Assembly (NCBI GenBank): GCA_036971715.1
Contig: JAVHJL010000003.1
Coordinates: 186,001 to 250,000 of the forward strand
DNA length: 64,000 nt
Direction: 5' to 3'
From: Arthrobotrys musiformis
Lineage: Eukaryota; Ascomycota; Orbiliomycetes; Orbiliales; Orbiliaceae
Part shown: piece after piece, positions 13,328-24,367 of the stretch
Layout of the letters: every line of letters starts with the position of its first letter
How positions within the stretch are numbered: the first letter of the stretch is position 1
Position numbers and translations under genes: made by a program
Notes under the pieces: model-generated
What the model was told of the DNA's origin: nothing
The model's database searches: none
What the model saw: only the letters and a program-made list of their open reading frames with translations

Positions 13328-15360
13328 TCATATCGCGTCCCATCTAACGTATTTGAAGTCAGCCGGCACTAGACATCGCTCTAGCTCTCCAAACGAGTAA
13401 ACACCAAACATCATTCCAGCGAAGGCGTTCCCAATAGGTGGAAGTAGTGTCATTACTCTCGTCGAAACGCTCGAGATCCATGTTATATCCGTTTTGTTGC
13501 GCCTAAGTTGAGGGTCTGGTTCGCTACCAGTGGGAAAGGAAAAGCCAAGCTGGTATTCTAAAGGTAGAGCTTTTATGTGCAGTTGAATTGGGAAGTCGCC
13601 CTCGGGGAGTTCATTTTCAAAATCTTCGAATCCACCTTTCCCGTCAACTGCTTGTTTCACGGCAATGTATCGTCGCCCGGATGCGTTGACACGAATACCA
13701 ATACTAGCGAAGGTGTAGCTATTCCACCAAACTACTGTGCCAGCTTCATAAGTCTTACGGTCAGGATAGAACTCCAGCTCAGTGGTCCAAATTATGTTGG
13801 CACGGGTTTGTCGTTGGAGTAGCATGGTCGGACATTCAGGAACGGTCAGGTTGTATGGACCCCCGTGAAGTCTAAGAAAGCCCTGCCGTGTAGTAAGGCT
13901 ATATTCTCGCTTCAGAGGTGTGTCTAGAGGTTGGTGTTTATGTTAGATTCTTTCACCCTGATATCCGAAGGGACTATAGATTCCATGTCCCAGTTAGCCG
14001 AGAGAGGGGGTGCTTACGTTTATGATACCAACCTAGCCCTAGGTTACTCTCACTGAAATCATCGAACCAAGTATCAGCATCTTGGACGTGATAAGTATCG
14101 GGGGCTTTCCCGAGCAAGGTGATCTTTTTGCCGTAGTTAAAAACTGGCCAATCATCCTCCCAGCTTACGGGAACCAAGAAACTCTCACGACCTGGCGATA
14201 TCATAAATTAGAACGCTGCCGGTAGTTGTGTAGTAACAACAGAAACGCCCGTACCGTATTGAGAAATCTCCCAAGTTACTTCCCCATTATTCTCTTGCCT
14301 CCATGGTCTCACTCCCAAAAACACGCCCCACCAATTACCGGCAGCATCTTCGATCAAATCAGCGTGCCCAGTATTTTGAACCTCGTCGGACGTTGTGTTT
14401 CTCCATAGCGGGTTTCTTGTTCCGAGGTCCCAAGGGCCTAGCGGGCCGACACTACTACGGGATACCCATTCGGTATGGCCGTCCTCCGTTCCACCCTCGG
14501 CTGTAAATAGATAGTAATAATTGTTTCTTTTGATGATATGGGACCCTTCAGCTAATCCGGAGGGTGCAACACGAATGACAGTCGGAGGAGTCAATGATGT
14601 CCCTGTCGCTAGGTCTATTTCGCATAGATGAATTGCAAAGTCCTTTTTCGTACTCTTTGGGTCCCTATCTACCAACCTATAGGTTGTCGATAAGTAGACC
14701 TTCCCGTCATCATCCCAGAATAACTAAAAAATAAATTAGCACTCTAGTTGAGGAAGATAAAGGGAAATGAAGGACTTTTTATACATCTTGATCGAACCCC
14801 GGAAGGTCGAAATAAACTGGATCAGACCAACTGTTCTCATCCCATATGTTGTCTGTTTCAACATAGAAACCCCTAGGCCAGACCCTTTCCTAAACGCAAG
14901 TCAGTTTTAAATCTCTATTTTACCGGAGATATTAAATATTCTCCTAGCAGGGGTATTGTATGCGTTAAGCATAAATTTAGAAACTTTTAAAACCCTCAAA
15001 AACACCTCAAACTGGCATCAGAAGATACAAGCATCAAAGACGTACATTCTGCGCGGGGCGATATCTGTCCCATTTCGCTGTTGTCATGTAGAACTTTCCA
15101 TTCACATATCGGAGAGTTGGCGCCCAAATCCCGCCACCAGGCTCGACCGTTCGCATGTCGAGTTGGCTACGTCGGGTGAGCGCATGGCCGATCAGTTTCC
15201 AGCTGATGAGATCCTTGCTATGATAAATTGAAACTCCAGGGAAATATTCGAATGTTGATGTTGCGATAAAGAAATCATTGGTCCTGGGATCCCTACAAAT
15301 GGTAGGGTCTGGGTTGAAACCCCTCAAAATGGGATTTTGATAGGAACCGGTTTCCGCCAT
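13328..15360 (-). CDS. GH43 beta-xylosidase / alpha-arabinofuranosidase (five exons)
   Basis: Intracellular glycoside hydrolase of family 43, 552 aa, releasing xylose or arabinose from short oligosaccharides. Exons are 15046-15360, 14785-14889, 14255-14723, 14018-14191 and 13328-13923, all with GT...AG introns (donors GTACGT, GTATAA, GTACGG, GTAAGC). The five-blade propeller domain begins immediately with GFNPDPTICRD (general base D18). It continues with FDQDLFWDDDG (D138, pKa-modulating position) and GLAEGSHI (general acid E199). After about residue 320 comes the GH43 C-terminal beta-sandwich (SYTFASIGIRV, FGVYSFG). There is no signal peptide, as in bacterial-type beta-xylosidases acting on imported xylo-oligosaccharides. 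A GGCTAAA word lies 221 bp upstream. The neighbouring reductase reads in the same direction. Confidence 0.94.
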
Positions 15361-18300
15361 CTTGGAAAACTTTCGGAATATCGGGGAGACTAAGCGAAGA
15401 AGTACTTGAAGTTATTCTTATTGTATTTTACTTGATCAAGTTACTGGCTTGAACTTTGATGAATCTTTGAATCTCGGTCGCATTTCACAGTATAGGTTTA
15501 CTGTATTTTATAGAATACCAAATGCTAATTAATAATGAGAAGTCTGGAGTCGAATGACTGCAGACTTCCGTCCAGTTTTAGGCTAAATGTCAAGCCAAAA
15601 AAAAAAAATGCGGGGAAAAATAGTACTAACATTCAATATCTTTTTCGTTAAAATCTATAAGTATAAGCTTAAAGTTTCGGCATTCCAAAGTCGTGTTTCT
15701 GGAGGTTCGTCATGGCTCCCACCATTGTGGAGAAGCCGAGAGTTTCGAGGCAGAAATATGTATGTCGGAACATCTTTTGCCCTCCAAAGCCGCGACATGA
15801 TTGGTGGATAAACGATGCGGCGAACTTCAAAACTCCAACACAACTCAGGCGATCCTCACAATGTGCATTTGCTATTGGGCCTCAATGCACGAATTTCCGG
15901 TTTCTCGAATGGCGCCACTAGTTACGGCTAATATACAGGCTATTTGGATGATTTCAAAGTGGTAGCCACGGTTTGAGGAGTCCGAATCTATTATTACATA
16001 AGTGTGGCTACCGTTCGAGGCTGGAAAGCAATACAGTACGTATACTCAGGGCAACATCTTCAAAGCATAGGGTAAACCTTCGCCCTAGTGCTAAATTTGA
16101 AATCGGCGCATATATTACCGTATATCTGGGAACGAGACTAATCTTATACATAGAATTCTAGACCTCAAATTCGACCTTGTTATTTAAAATCCTAAGTATG
16201 TGCGTGTTAGTATGCTTTTAAATTTTACATACTGCTCCAATATTTGGATGGTGTAAGCTAGTTACTTCTCGAGTAGGCTATAGGCATGGGCACACGCTGT
16301 CACATTGTGGCAGGTTTTTACATCTCATTGCTGATCTCAAACACGGTCAAGGATTCTAGCGACGAGATAAATCTCAAATGTTCCTTTCTTGAATTTCCAA
16401 GGCTGATTACGAGTTCTCTATATTGGCTTCACACTTGTTGTATTCTCACCGCGCTTCGAGGATAATAGCCCTAACGAATCTGAAGATTTCTTGGCTATAT
16501 ATACCCTAGTTGAGAGCGATGTCTTTTGTAATCCAGTCCGACTCTCTCGCGTTGGTCAGTTAAGTTACCACGGCGTATAATCTTACGTCTACCTCTGGTA
16601 GGAGCATATGGTAAGGATTCCAGGCGCTCGTAAATCGCAATCAATATTGGTTATGCGTTAAAGGTAGCTCCCTAGTAGCCTCCTTTCCAGTTTCCATAGC
16701 ATGTCTACCACACAAGAAAAAAATAAAATACGAACATTGCGATAATGCTATAATACCAACCTACCATGGAAACCATAGGCTGGATCTGGTCCATCGTAAA
16801 TTGGCCCTTCTTTTTGCTTACATCTTGCCTTGAACGTCTTGGAATGTATTGGGTTATTAAGCTTCTTCTGTAGATATTATGTCCTTCGGAAAAGGGTTTA
16901 CGACGTGAGATTGAGAACCAACGATCAAGCAGACGGATTGTTAGAACTATGTTGGACATGAAAGAGCAATCTGGGACATGGATAGGGGTGCTTCCCCGCC
17001 CCCGGTTGACCACTCACCGGTCAATTCGTACCCCGGGCCAAAATTCGTCTGCCGCATGCATACATGACTAGCAGAAGTACCTGTACTCACTTGATGTACC
17101 ATCGAACATCCTTCACCCTGGCCATGGGCCCTAGTTCTTTCTAGGATTGGGCAGGTATAGTTTCTTATCTCGCTGTTATAACATACTCAAGTATGCATGC
17201 CGGTATCCCTACACTGCAGTTTTTTGTCCTGCAACAATGAGTGGCGTTATTCTCCACTTCATATGACCGAAGGTTTAAAGGTTGGGTGCATTTCTGTGCC
17301 GTCTCATCTGACACAGTAGAGCGCGGTCTCATAAGTGCGGAGGCAAAACAGTATGATAGTTCGTCTTAGAATGGAAAACTTTGGCTTGATGGCGTTGACA
17401 TGGCAGGGTATAGAGACTGTCTCGTATTAAATCTCAGCATGACAGTTTTAGCTCACATGAATAAACACTTCTTGTCTGGATCCATAGCTTCACGGATCAG
17501 ACGAGCTCAGTATCTCAGGTGATAGCGCCCACAGCTGTTCGAAGGTTAACGGTTCCGTACACCCGGTGTCTCATCAAATACATGGTATCGTTCGCAAGCC
17601 AATGTAGATCTATGAAGAAATCTCATTTTTTCCCCACAGTCTTTTCAAGTGGCCAAATATTGATATGAAACCCCGGTCCATCTTTCAATCCAGGAGGATT
17701 AAAAACTTGCACTACACTAGACCTACATTTCGGGATTGAATTCAAGGCTGATTGTTTTTTGTTTCTTGCCGCGCAACTGTGGGGTTCGGGTCTTCTAGAG
17801 ACTCGTGTCATCACCACCACCCTTCGTCATTATCTATCTAGAATGGCAGGCAAATGAGATGTCGTGCTTAAGATTCTAGAGGATTATGGTTGTGTCACAT
17901 TACCATCGGAGGTTGCACTTCGCACGTGTACAAATTTTGCTGATTTCGCAATTTACACAAAATTTACGGCGCGACTCTCATTCATGTCGAGGGTTGTGGT
18001 CGAATTTGGGAATGCAACCCTGTATACCCCCCTCTATCAAGACTATGGCAAAATCCTTCATGGGTTCGGCGATGCGAGATCTTCGCAAACTCATACGATC
18101 TGGCAAAACTGTGCACGGATTATGGAGAATACTGATGTGTGTGGCCTCGCCCTCGGGACATCAAATTATATGAACTAGAGAAGATTAAACACTTGAATAC
18201 AATTTCTATGTCGGTGGGGCTCGAAAACGTGGGATTACTATGTATACGCAGATATTAGTCTCGTTCCTGCGGATATATGCTCAAGTGAGGTGACTCGGCG

Positions 18301-18788
18301 GAAATAAATGTAGCCAGGCGCATGTAGATCTATCTATCTAGTCGCCTTTCGCTAGGCACGCAATGTTGAAAATACAATATATACTATCAAAAAAAAAACA
18401 TTCTCAGAAAACTAGCTTGCCTCATCCGCAATTTAAGTATCAACTGAATATCTAAGGGTTTAAGGATGTGGCCTTATAATATAAAGTATAGTGAAAGCTA
18501 GCCCAAACAAAATTCAACAGTTGGAATGAGATACCCTAATGATCCGTTCTGGATTCCTGTCAAATGTAGTCTAGCAGGCCACCGGCATAAAAATCGTTGA
18601 TTGGCGGATTTTGATACACCGGAGGCCGCCTCCAACCTTTCGCAGTAAGCTGCGTACATCTTTATGCGGCTAAACGGCGGCCCTCTTTATTTCATACAAT
18701 TTGCATCCTTTCTGAGGACGCTATTATATGGTCTCCGGAGGCGTTATGGTATCAGGGAGCGATAAAAAAAAATCGCAAAAAATCTACT
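15361..18788. other. Intergenic, GH43 promoter then nothing recognised
   Basis: The first 300 bp act as the beta-xylosidase promoter. The rest holds only short frames; overlapping frames around 17.86-18.18 kb have no family signature. No transposon or RNA gene was recognised. Confidence 0.6.
15581..15587 (+). promoter_or_regulatory. GGCTAAA word upstream of GH43
   Basis: An exact XlnR/Xyr1-type core lies 221 bp upstream of the beta-xylosidase ATG. A CreA-type SYGGRG match (GCGGGG, 15610-15615) lies 23 bp further out. A second GGCTAA is at 15926. Single short words are weak evidence because the same heptamer occurs at unrelated places in the window. Confidence 0.3.
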
Positions 18789-18881
18789 GGTTCCTACGAG
18801 GGTCGAACTCGCGACCTTGGCGTAACAAGTTAATTTCTTAACATATTAGCACCACGCTCTAACCAACTGAGCTAAGGAACC
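18789..18881 (-). tRNA. tRNA-Ile(AAT) with 20-nt intron, copy 1
   Basis: The gene is 93 nt with a perfect 7-bp acceptor stem (GGTTCCT/AGGAACC), a D arm (GCTC/GAGC), an anticodon stem TGGTG/CGCCA, a loop CTAATAA (anticodon AAT) and a T arm GCGAG/CTCGT with loop TTCGACC. A 20-nt intron sits after the base 3' of the anticodon, the canonical position 37/38, and contains a small hairpin GTTAA-gaaa-TTAAC. Removing it leaves 73 nt. A run of six A on the plus strand (18777-18782) gives the Pol III T-terminator. It is identical to the two copies downstream. Confidence 0.97.
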
Positions 18882-19954
18882 TTGGTAGATGGACGTTCTG
18901 GATTCCTAAGCGGTATAGATTGCTTAGTGCGTCTTGCCAAGGCAGAGGGGAGTGTCCCTCAGACCGCGTTCTGCTGTCCCAAGGACCTTCCTCACCTCAA
19001 CCAACAACCGTGTTAGACCTTCCCCACCCATCATAATATCTTCCCCAACCCCAATGCCTCAATTTATGACTGCCCATCCCTCGAATTCCTCCTGCCTAAT
19101 TATCTTTTATAACAGCGTACCGAACAACCTTCCGACCGCCAGACCTACCTCTCAGTTCGTAGAGCATAGATTCATGCATCAACTGTCTGCCATACCCCAG
19201 GCCGTGAGCCATTTGGGAGCGCTCATCGAAGCAGATTGTCGATCAAAGACGCGGCGGGGAACAGATCTTTTTGAAAGAACCCCAAAAGCCCCAGACTACT
19301 CTAAAGGAAGCGAGTAGTCTTCTTAATTCGCATCAGCATTGTCATTACCGTCCTCTCTAACGGCTGCGGCGACGGTCTTATGTGCGTGACATGGCACCCG
19401 GTATTCACGTCCGATGTTTTCATCCCAGGCGAAATGCGTGAGGGACGTAAACAGCCGGTAAACACGTCGTTCCGGGGACCCCAGCGGTTCGAAGTAAGTT
19501 CGCTCCAGCTAGTACGGCAAATCGTACTCGATTTTAAACATTGGCGAGTATTTCCCGTCTACAACGCCCAGAGAATTCAGCGGGAACATCCGCTAGGCGG
19601 TGCATACGCGAGATAACCGGCGGCCACTGCTATTTCCTATATGACAGAATGTTATACTGGAGTTCGAGGGGTTTGGCTGTCGTTATAAACATCTATAGCA
19701 TCCCACCACCCGTCCCCTTCCCTCATACCCTTCCCCCCACTTCAGACATGACATAAAATACCTGCTACCCCGCAGAATTCCACTACGTGAGATGGCCTGA
19801 AGGAAGCCGCAATTTTAACTTCTTCATCATCATCCCCACAAACTCACAAGCAGCCTTTTCAACCCACCACACAGCTGGCCATAAACCTCGCTCGATCAGT
19901 GGATCTCTGCTGAACTTTTGGAAGCTCTGAATCATCGGGCTTCCATCTCACTAA
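18882..19954. other. Spacer between tRNA-Ile copies 1 and 2
   Basis: This 1.07-kb spacer separates two divergent tRNA genes. A 127-codon frame at 18934-19317 shows no family resemblance and is not called. The last 14 bases before copy 2 (TTCCATCTCACTAA) are shared with copy 3. Confidence 0.6.
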
Positions 19955-20047
19955 GGTTCCTTAGCTCAGTTGGTTAGAGCGTGGTGCTAATATGTTAAGA
20001 AATTAACTTGTTACGCCAAGGTCGCGAGTTCGACCCTCGTAGGAACC
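19955..20047 (+). tRNA. tRNA-Ile(AAT) with 20-nt intron, copy 2
   Basis: The 93-nt sequence is identical to copy 1, with the same 20-nt intron. A T6 terminator lies at 20056-20061. Its immediate 5' flank (TTCCATCTCACTAA) matches the 5' flank of copy 3, indicating that the duplication included flanking DNA. It is in opposite orientation to both neighbours. Confidence 0.97.
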
Positions 20048-21161
20048 AGTGTTTCTTTTTTGCTTTATTTTTTTCTTCCTTCAATTTTTCGCATTTCTAT
20101 ATCAATGGGCTGATACACGATATGAGAGCTAGGCGTGTGTAATACATATGGAGGTTATCAATTTTGAGACCGTATCTATATGCATTATAGTGACTCCGAG
20201 CTGTAATGTAAATCTCGCTTCGAGAGGAATGAACCCACAAACAAGAACCCAGGGAAGGTCAGAACCGAATATTAAATCCGGCCGGCTACGCTTATATGAG
20301 AATATCTATATGTGAATAGCATCCGAAGTATGATATATAAGTAGCGGGATCAGGAAGGTCGCATTCAACAGTGCCGGGGCGAGCTACCTTCCAACTACTT
20401 AGAACATCTCGTGGGATATTGGAAATGGTTGACGTCACCCGTCGCGAAAAATTTAGCGTCCCTTCCCGATCCAGACACCTCGGCAGGCCTTTGGCGAGAT
20501 GTTTTTGCTCTGGCGTGCCGTGCTACAATCTTTCGTTTAATTGTAAAGCTCTTTCACAACAGGGTTTAAGAAGTGTTCCCGGCTGTAGAAGTTCTGGCGG
20601 AGAATTGCGGCGTAGTACGCCTTTCGCAGCGGAGTACTGTAAATGTAGACATTATGAATTCATGAAATACCAAATTTAGTGGAGTGCGAGTACTCGAGTG
20701 CGATATTTAGATAATGTTGCGTTCGGCGATCAAGGCAGGTCTGCAGGCTAGGCTGTAGTTGTCATAAGACATACGGCTATTAAAAAAGAGAAAAGAATTG
20801 ATATTCTCTTTAACAATGGCAAGAAAAGGAAATTTGCCCTCTACTTCTGGCCCCCATCGGCCAGTCCAAAGCACACTATACGACAGTGAAGGCTCCCGTG
20901 CTTCGCCCTTTACTCCAGGCTTCGATATTTTGAGAATGTTGTGTGAGGAGTGTGTTGCAGTTTGTGGTATTCCTACCTCAGTCTGAGCTGAGCGAAGCAA
21001 GGCTCAGCAGCCCAAATACATAACTGTAACATACCTACTTGGACGGAACCAATGGCAGGTTGTTAGATCGATATTTGCGTTCGCGAACATCGGGATTCCG
21101 AGTTGAAAGTGGGGGGAAGAAAAAAATTGACAGTCAAAACGAAAACTAAAAAGAGAACTTT
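20048..21161. other. Spacer between tRNA-Ile copies 2 and 3
   Basis: This 1.11-kb spacer lies between two convergent tRNA genes. It holds T-rich terminator tracts at both ends and no supported gene. Confidence 0.6.
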
Positions 21162-21254
21162 GGTTCCTACGAGGGTCGAACTCGCGACCTTGGCGTAACA
21201 AGTTAATTTCTTAACATATTAGCACCACGCTCTAACCAACTGAGCTAAGGAACC
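21162..21254 (-). tRNA. tRNA-Ile(AAT) with 20-nt intron, copy 3
   Basis: The 93-nt gene is identical to copies 1 and 2 and carries the same intron. A five-A run at 21148-21152 on the plus strand is the likely Pol III terminator. The 5' flank shares 14 bases with copy 2, so copies 2 and 3 are probably the most recent pair. Confidence 0.97.
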
Positions 21255-22666
21255 TTAGTGAGATGGAAACCCATCTCCAGTCTATGATACTCAAGCTCTC
21301 CTGGAAACTCCGCGGCCCAGCAATGCTATAAGGGTATTAAACGAATAGCCCGTTTTCAACGGTCTCTGCAACAAGCAATAACACATGTGTGCAAAGTCTG
21401 GCGGGATAACTTGTATATTTCGAGCTAGACGATTTTGCTCTAGCGGCACACGACTGCCTCGTTATTATGCGAAATTGGCCTATCTAGGTTACGTTACGTA
21501 GGTCCGTTAACAATCCAGATGCTTGCTTCATTGCTGATTCACAAAGTCCTCCTTTAGTTCACACCTCACACGGTCTGAAACTGGTGAGGAGCTACACATC
21601 TCTCGTTGCATCAACAGCAGAGGTGAAGTTCTAGTCTAGATCTATAGATCGATCCCACTTCTCGTATGCATATGGCTGGTCCACGAAATCAGATCATACC
21701 AAACTTACAAGACGTACCCATAAAATGAGATAAACCTAAGCAATTATCTACACGTTACACGTACACAAATAGATATTGGAAAGACCTTCAGAGGACGCTC
21801 CGAGCTAAGATATATGTAGCATCCAAGATGAAAAATCTAACCGGCTCGCGTGTTGTAGACGTTGTATTTTCGGAACTAGTATCCTCAGGGCTCCTGGATA
21901 AAACCCGCCCTGCGACATAGCCGAAACAGGCGACAGGTATTTTCTTCGCTAATCACAGTCTCTCTGATCCGTTTACCCTGCCCTTTTCGCAGGCCTTCAC
22001 GGAAAGAAAAACATTATTTCCTTATATTTTAACAAGCTTTTTGGACCGTGGATAAAGTGGTCTTTATTCCCGGGGCCACTTTTGTGCGCACACATTGCAT
22101 GTCGTCTATATTACCCCATTCTTAAGGCTAAGGCCGTCTTCCCCATGGGTCCCAAGCTTGCAAGACGACGGGGTTTTTTGGTTCCGCCAATCGTTGCGAG
22201 ATATATCGGCGTATGCGGTCAGAAGACCCGCCTTGGATACCGTTTATGGAAAATACCTTTCGGGAAGCGGGTTGTTGACATGGATTTAATAGTTGCGAGT
22301 TTTTAAGATAATGACGAACCATATTGATATTGACGGGGCCAATGGCGCCGATATCGACGTCGAGCTATGTTGATAACTCAAGCTATGATTGCACAAGAAT
22401 TCTACGAGCTTCGAGATAGTCATCTCTTATTTGGTCATTATATATAACTTCATTGATAATTAGCTAGCAAATAGGATAGAACAAATGCCAAGTATCAACA
22501 TCAACTACAGGTGCTCAAGCTAGTTCAGACATCGCGGGACATAAAAGGGAAAAAAAAGAGGTATCATGCGAAAGTGTAGTTAAAAGAAAATATATATAAT
22601 TATCTACTAGATCAAAACGCTAGACAGAGTGCTTTCGTAACATTATCGGAAATATTATTTAAAATT
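21255..22666. other. Intergenic, 3' flank of the sugar transporter
   Basis: Nothing beyond short random frames is visible. The segment nearest 22.6 kb is AT-rich and probably holds the transporter 3' UTR. Confidence 0.6.
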
Positions 22667-24367
22667 TTAAACCTTGCGGCCGACTTCCTCGATAGTGAGA
22701 TCCTGCCCCTTCTCGTCGGAAACGAGGTGGTGAGATTGGCCTTCGACCAAAGTAGCACCCTTCTCGATGTGGTTGACACCACCGAAGAGAGCGTCCATCT
22801 CTTCGAGCCTGACGTTCTTGGTTTCTGGGAGGAAGAACCATACGAATGCGGCGAGGACAAGATTGATACCTGCAAACATGTACATGGCCTTGAATCCGAT
22901 TTTCTCGAGAATGAGGGGCTAAAAACCAATGTTAGATAAAGTACTTGGTAATGAATTTTTATAATGGGTTTACTTACGAAAATCTGGTTGACAATGAGAT
23001 TACCGACGTTCTGCATCTGAGAAGACATACCGACGGCCTGGGCTCTGACGTTCATGGAGAAAACTTCACCAGTCCAGATCCAGACGACAGCACCCCAAGA
23101 TGGTTTGTAGAAGAAGGCGAACATAAACATCATGACCACGATACCGGCACCAACTTGAGTAGACTTGGTATCTTCGGCGTATGTTGGAGTTCCGACGTAA
23201 ACGGAGGCAGAGATAATCATGCAAATGGACATGCCGATAGCTCCGATGAAGAGAACCATCTTACGGCCCCAGGTATCGACAGTGAAAGTGGCAGTAAGGG
23301 TGAACAGAATACCGAATGTGCCATTGAGAGCGTTGATGAGCTGAATAGTGCTGTTGTTGTTGAAGACCTTCTTGTAGATGAGTGTAGAATAAGAATTGAG
23401 AGAACCCTGGCCGGTGACCTGTTGACCAAAGTTGATAACGAAGGCGAGTAAGAGACGCTTTCGGAGAGATTTGTCCTTCCAGAGTGGGAGATAAGAGCCA
23501 TCGAGTGTTTCCCTTTCGAACTGGAGAGCCTGTTGAACTTGGGCGACTTCCTCCTCAATTTCTTCCTCGGTATCTCTGACACGGCGGAGCGCAGCCTTGG
23601 CTTCTTCGATTCTTCCTTTCTGAATGAACCAACGTGGGGTCTCGGGGCAGAACCAAATAAGAGAGATAATTATAATTGGAACCATAATCTGGAAAATGAC
23701 AACCATGCGCCAGTCCCAATCGTGAGAGAGATGCGACTTGTTCTTCGTGCAGGCGTAGTTGATCCAGAAAGCGAGGAAGGAACCGACGGAATAGAACATC
23801 TGCCAGAAAGACATGATCTTTCCACGGATATCTGCTGGAGCCAATTCACCGATATAAACTGGACCAGCTGGGAGCGCAATACCCTGACCGAAACCGATGA
23901 TAGTACGACCAGCCAAGAAACCACCAACACCATGACCCTCTGGAGCAAAAGCTTGGATGAAAGTGGAGGCAATGACGAGGATACAACCGATAGTGATAGA
24001 CATACGACGACCGAAGCGGTCCGAAATTGGGGCAGAGAAGAACCATCCTGCGGCGATACCACCACAAGTGTACGCAGTATTGATGGTACCTAACAGGTTA
24101 GAATTTGGGTTACCCCAGTAATTCTTCCAGTTGTCGGAACCCTGGACGGCATTGAAGACTGAGGCGTCATAACCGTAGAGCACCATGGTTGAGGCTGCAA
24201 CCAAAGAGATGTACCTATATGTCTCAAAGTCAGCCCATCTTGTTTTTCAAGTCGCCACACATAAAGAACCCAGGCCTGTGTTGGGTGTGTGTGGTATTTG
24301 ATTGATTACTGATATCGTGGTAGACAACATACCAATTGTACACTCTCTGTTTCGAAGGTAGATGCAT
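22667..24367 (-). CDS. MFS sugar transporter, hexose/HXT family (three exons)
   Basis: A proton-coupled or facilitative sugar carrier of the plasma membrane, 507 aa. Exons are 24333-24367 (35 nt), 22978-24214 and 22667-22918; introns are 118 and 59 bp with donors GTATGT and GTAAGT. The first exon supplies the ATG and the cytosolic start MHLPSKQRVYN, and the junction restores NWYISLV, so no internal start is needed. Family marks in order: YGYDASVFNAVQG in TM1, DRFGRR (loop 2-3), GRTIIGFGQG, PETPRWFIQKGR before the central loop, QQVTGQGSLNSYS in TM7, DTWGRK (loop 8-9) and PETKNVRLEEMD at the C-terminus. It resembles fungal high-affinity glucose, lactose and xylose carriers, but the substrate cannot be assigned. 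A GGCTAAA word lies about 445 bp upstream of the ATG. Confidence 0.93.
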
